Assembly: GCA_937995985.1 (NCBI GenBank)
Contig: CALKIR010000005.1
Span: 1-16,210 of the forward strand
From: an uncultured Alcaligenaceae bacterium
GTDB taxonomy: Bacteria > Pseudomonadota > Gammaproteobacteria > Burkholderiales > Burkholderiaceae_B
Length of the DNA stretch: 16,210 bases
Direction of reading: 5' to 3'
The position numbers and the translations under genes are program-made. How positions within the stretch are numbered: the stretch's first letter is position 1; every line of letters starts with the position of its first letter. The notes under the pieces were generated by a model. That model made no database searches and had not been told where the DNA came from. It worked only from the letters and a program-made list of their open reading frames with translations. Shown here piece by piece: positions 13,891 to 16,210 of the stretch.

Positions 13891-15143
13891 GCCTAGCCAT
13901 TTCAAGCACAGCACGTGAGCCGATCTTGAATCGGCGTGCTGATTTCCCTATTTTTGAACAATCAGTTAGAGGCAAGCCCCTGGTCTATTTAGATAATGGG
14001 GCAACGACCCAAAAGCCGATTCAGGTTATTGAGGCTGAGTCCAAGTTTTACTCAACCTACAATGCTAATATTCATCGCGGGGTGCACTGGTTGTCTCAAT
14101 ATGCCACTGATCTGTATGATCAGGCACGGGTGACCGTGCAGCATTTTTTAAATGCTGCGCGTCCCCAAGAAATTGTCTTTACCCGCGGCACTACTGAAAG
14201 TATTAATCTGGTTGCCTATAGCTGGGGCATGAATAATCTCAAAGAAGGCGATGAGATTGTTCTTACGGAATTAGAGCATCACTCAAATATTGTTCCGTGG
14301 CAATTAGTTGCGCAACGCACCGGGGCCATTATTAAGGTCGCGCCTGTGCTGGATTCGGGGGCTCTTGATCTTGATGCGTTTTATCAGCAGCTCAACGAGC
14401 GCACACGTTTTGTTGGAATTGTGCATGTATCCAATGCATTGGGTACGGTAAACCCAGTTGCAGAAATGATCGCAGCTGCTCGTAAAGTGGGGGCTTGTGT
14501 ATTGGTAGATGGGGCGCAAGCAGTGGCCCATATGACTGTTGATGTACAGGCTCTAGACTGTGATTTTTATGTGTTTTCTGGGCATAAAATCTATGGTCCA
14601 ACGGGCATAGGCGTACTTTATGGCAAATATGATGTGTTGAATCATATGGCTCCTTGGCAAGGAGGGGGGGATATGATTCATACAGTCAGCTTCGAAGAGA
14701 GCACATATGCCCCTGTGCCCCAGCGCTTTGAGGCAGGTACCCCTAATATTGCAGGGGCGATTGGCTTGGCCGCAGCACTGGATTATGTACAAGCAATAGG
14801 CTTAGATAAAATAGGTGCTCATGAGCATGCTCTTTTACAGTATGCTGAAGCGCAATTACAGCAACTACCAGGGCTAACCATCGTAGGGCAAGCCCCGGAT
14901 AAAGCGGCCGTAGTGTCATTTTTAGTGGATGAAATCCACCCCCACGATTTGGGCACTATCTTGGATGCAGATGGGGTCGCCATTCGGGCCGGGCATCATT
15001 GTGCCATGCCACTAATGACTCGTTTAGGCATCCCTGGTACTGCTCGTGCTTCATTTGCGCTTTACAATGATTTTAGCGATGTGGATGCATTGGTGGCCAG
15101 CTTGAAAAAAGCACAGAAACTTTTTGGAGTCAGTCATGAGTGA
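13887..15143 (+). CDS. sufS: Cysteine desulfurase SufS
   Basis: This 418-residue PLP enzyme takes sulfur from cysteine, releasing alanine and carrying a persulfide for cluster assembly. The PLP-binding lysine is K234 in SGHKIYGPTGIG, and the catalytic cysteine is C372 in RAGHHCAMPLM; both sit eight positions after E. coli Lys226 and Cys364. Other class II desulfurase signatures are YLDNGATTQKP, TRGTTESIN, ELEHHSNIVPW and RFEAGTPNI. GGAG at 13877-13880 precedes the ATG, which overlaps the sufD stop. The next gene is sufU, so the sulfur partner is probably SufU rather than SufE. It carries about ten extra N-terminal residues compared with E. coli. Confidence 0.97.
   Translation: MSLAISSTAREPILNRRADFPIFEQSVRGKPLVYLDNGATTQKPIQVIEAESKFYSTYNANIHRGVHWLSQYATDLYDQARVTVQHFLNAARPQEIVFTRGTTESINLVAYSWGMNNLKEGDEIVLTELEHHSNIVPWQLVAQRTGAIIKVAPVLDSGALDLDAFYQQLNERTRFVGIVHVSNALGTVNPVAEMIAAARKVGACVLVDGAQAVAHMTVDVQALDCDFYVFSGHKIYGPTGIGVLYGKYDVLNHMAPWQGGGDMIHTVSFEESTYAPVPQRFEAGTPNIAGAIGLAAALDYVQAIGLDKIGAHEHALLQYAEAQLQQLPGLTIVGQAPDKAAVVSFLVDEIHPHDLGTILDADGVAIRAGHHCAMPLMTRLGIPGTARASFALYNDFSDVDALVASLKKAQKLFGVSHE
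15126..15129 (+). promoter_or_regulatory. Ribosome binding site deciding the sufU start
   Basis: GGAG lies six bases before ATG 15136, within the end of sufS. The alternative in-frame TTG at 15124 overlaps this site and is rejected. Confidence 0.7.
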
Positions 15144-15591
15144 TGATTTTGGTAATTTGCGCGAGCTCTACCAAGAAGTCATATTTGAACATAATCGTAA
15201 TCCGCGCAATTTTCGCTATTTGGCAGATGCAACACATCAAGCAGTGGGGCACAACCCTTTGTGTGGGGACCAGCTCACTATTTACCTCAAAGTGAATGAT
15301 GAGCAATTGATAGAGGATGTTGCGTTTATCGGCCAAGGATGTGCCATTTCTAAAGCCTCAGCCTCATTAATGACGGAGGCTATAAAGGGGAAGACCATAG
15401 CTCAGGCCGATGCCTTATTTACGGCGATGCACCAGATGTTTACAGAAGAGCATCCTGATATGGATTTAGGAAAGCTTGAGGTTCTTTCAGGGGTACGTGA
15501 GTTTCCTGTACGCGTTAAATGCGCCACACTAGCCTGGCATTCATTACACAATGCTCTTCATGGCACCGATGAGGTTGCAAAAACCGAATAA
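15136..15591 (+). CDS. sufU: SufU-type zinc-dependent sulfurtransferase
   Basis: This 151-residue protein is SufU, which accepts persulfide sulfur from SufS in systems lacking SufE. The three cysteines are C43 (NPLCGD, with D45), C69 (GQGCAIS) and C129 (VKCATLAWH), matching the zinc ligands and acceptor of Bacillus SufU. The insertion between the second and third cysteines (AIKGKTIAQADALFTAMHQM onward) separates SufU from IscU. Start ATG 15136 overlaps the sufS stop by eight bases and has GGAG six bases upstream. SufU is best known from Gram-positive bacteria, but SUF-linked copies also occur in proteobacteria. sufT follows after 12 bases. Confidence 0.94.
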   Translation: MSDDFGNLRELYQEVIFEHNRNPRNFRYLADATHQAVGHNPLCGDQLTIYLKVNDEQLIEDVAFIGQGCAISKASASLMTEAIKGKTIAQADALFTAMHQMFTEEHPDMDLGKLEVLSGVREFPVRVKCATLAWHSLHNALHGTDEVAKTE

Positions 15592-15603
15592 AGAGGTCAG
15601 CAA

Positions 15604-16161
15604 ATGAGTTATTTTAATCGCGAAGAGGTTATTGTTACTCGAGACTGCCCCGCGGTGACAGTTCCTTATGGCACGCCTGTAACCATAGAAAAAGGCTGCA
15701 AGGCCGTCATCACACAGCAGCTAGGTAGCAGCTATACCGTAGTAGTGGAAGGGAATATGTATCGCATCGAGGGGGTAGATGCGGATGCTATTGGCAAAGA
15801 GGTGGTGGAAATTCCGCCTTTTATTCCCGAACAGCCAGCAACGGAAAAAACCGTAGAAGAGGCATGCTGGGTTGTATTAACCGAGGTGTTTGACCCTGAA
15901 ATACCGGTTGATATTGTTAATTTGGGTCTGGTTTATCGGTGTGAGGTCAGCCAGCAGGGGCCCGATGATTTTCATGTGCAAATAGACATGACTCTCACTG
16001 CTCCTGGTTGCGGTATGGGCATCTTTATTGCCGAAGAAGCCCGAGCAAAGGTATTAAATATTCAAGGGGTCACCCATGCCCACGTAGAGTTAGTTTGGGA
16101 TCCTCCATGGAGTCGTGAAATGATGAGTGAATCAGCACGCCTACAATTAGGAATGCTGTAA
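15604..16161 (+). CDS. sufT: Fe-S cluster assembly factor SufT
   Basis: This 185-residue protein matches SufT, a maturation factor linked to iron-sulfur protein assembly. The N-terminal region (about 1-85) is SufT-specific (REEVIVTRDCPAVTVPYGTP). The C-terminal part is a MIP18/DUF59 domain: VFDPEIPVDIVNLGLVY at about 97-113, then TLTAPGCGMG with the conserved cysteine, and VWDPPWSREMMSESARLQLG at the end. SufT is known in Staphylococcus as an auxiliary factor needed when demand for lipoate or clusters is high. AGAGG at 15592-15596 is its ribosome binding site. It is the last gene of the operon and is followed by a strong terminator. Confidence 0.95.
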   Translation: MSYFNREEVIVTRDCPAVTVPYGTPVTIEKGCKAVITQQLGSSYTVVVEGNMYRIEGVDADAIGKEVVEIPPFIPEQPATEKTVEEACWVVLTEVFDPEIPVDIVNLGLVYRCEVSQQGPDDFHVQIDMTLTAPGCGMGIFIAEEARAKVLNIQGVTHAHVELVWDPPWSREMMSESARLQLGML

Positions 16162-16179
16162 TACTCATGAACGACACAA

Positions 16180-16210
16180 AAAACGCACCCTGTATTTCAG
16201 GGTGCGTTTT
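16180..16210 (+). terminator. Terminator of the suf operon
   Basis: A perfect 13-bp stem pairs 16180-16192 (AAAACGCACCCTG) with 16198-16210 (CAGGGTGCGTTTT) around TATTT. The T run reaches the window edge and may continue. It begins 18 bases after the sufT stop. The symmetric A and T ends make it potentially bidirectional. Confidence 0.92.

Noticed and set aside
1..16210. Mobile elements, CRISPR arrays, prophage or defence genes
   Set aside because: No direct repeat-spacer pattern, transposase, integrase or terminal repeats were seen; the window is mostly conserved housekeeping genes.

Overview
The window looks like a core-genome segment of a moderate-GC betaproteobacterium, most likely Burkholderiales and possibly a lower-GC Alcaligenaceae member. 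The evidence is the ubiK-comM pair, the pheS-pheT-ihfA-merR order, and an Rrf2-led suf operon ending in sufU and sufT. The taxonomic call is inference from gene content and order. No rRNA, tRNA, CRISPR array, transposase or integrase was found, and genes are tightly packed with no gap over 200 bases.

Layout: (1) 1-357, the 3' end of a Lys/Ala/Glu-rich helical protein, closed by a strong terminator at 383-413. (2) 452-2461, ubiK (ubiquinone biosynthesis accessory factor) and comM/yifB (AAA+ ATPase), with a hairpin between them. (3) 2497-7521, a translation and nucleoid cluster: a promoter and structured leader, then rpmI, rplT, a hairpin/terminator region, pheS, pheT, ihfA and a MerR-family regulator. 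A DUF455 ferritin-like gene (7525-8352) follows directly. (4) 8349-9740, reverse strand: one long ORF that reads as an ECF sigma-like protein joined to an RskA-type transmembrane anti-sigma factor. (5) 9845-16161, the suf operon: an Rrf2 iron-sulfur regulator, sufB, sufC, sufD, sufS, sufU and sufT, mostly with overlapping or nearly touching ends, closed by a perfect terminator hairpin at 16180-16210. A 104-bp divergent region (9741-9844) separates parts 4 and 5 and holds a promoter with a perfect inverted repeat inside it.

How the genes work together: the suf genes form a full cluster-assembly machine. SufS supplies sulfur, SufU accepts it, SufBCD is the scaffold ATPase, SufT is a maturation factor, and the Rrf2 protein with three spaced cysteines probably senses cluster status and binds the 9791-9807 repeat. 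The rpmI-rplT-pheST-ihfA block is housekeeping, but it starts from its own promoter rather than following infC, and its leader can fold in ways that may regulate it. The most unusual item is the sigma/anti-sigma single-chain protein, which is where a less-described system is most likely to lie.
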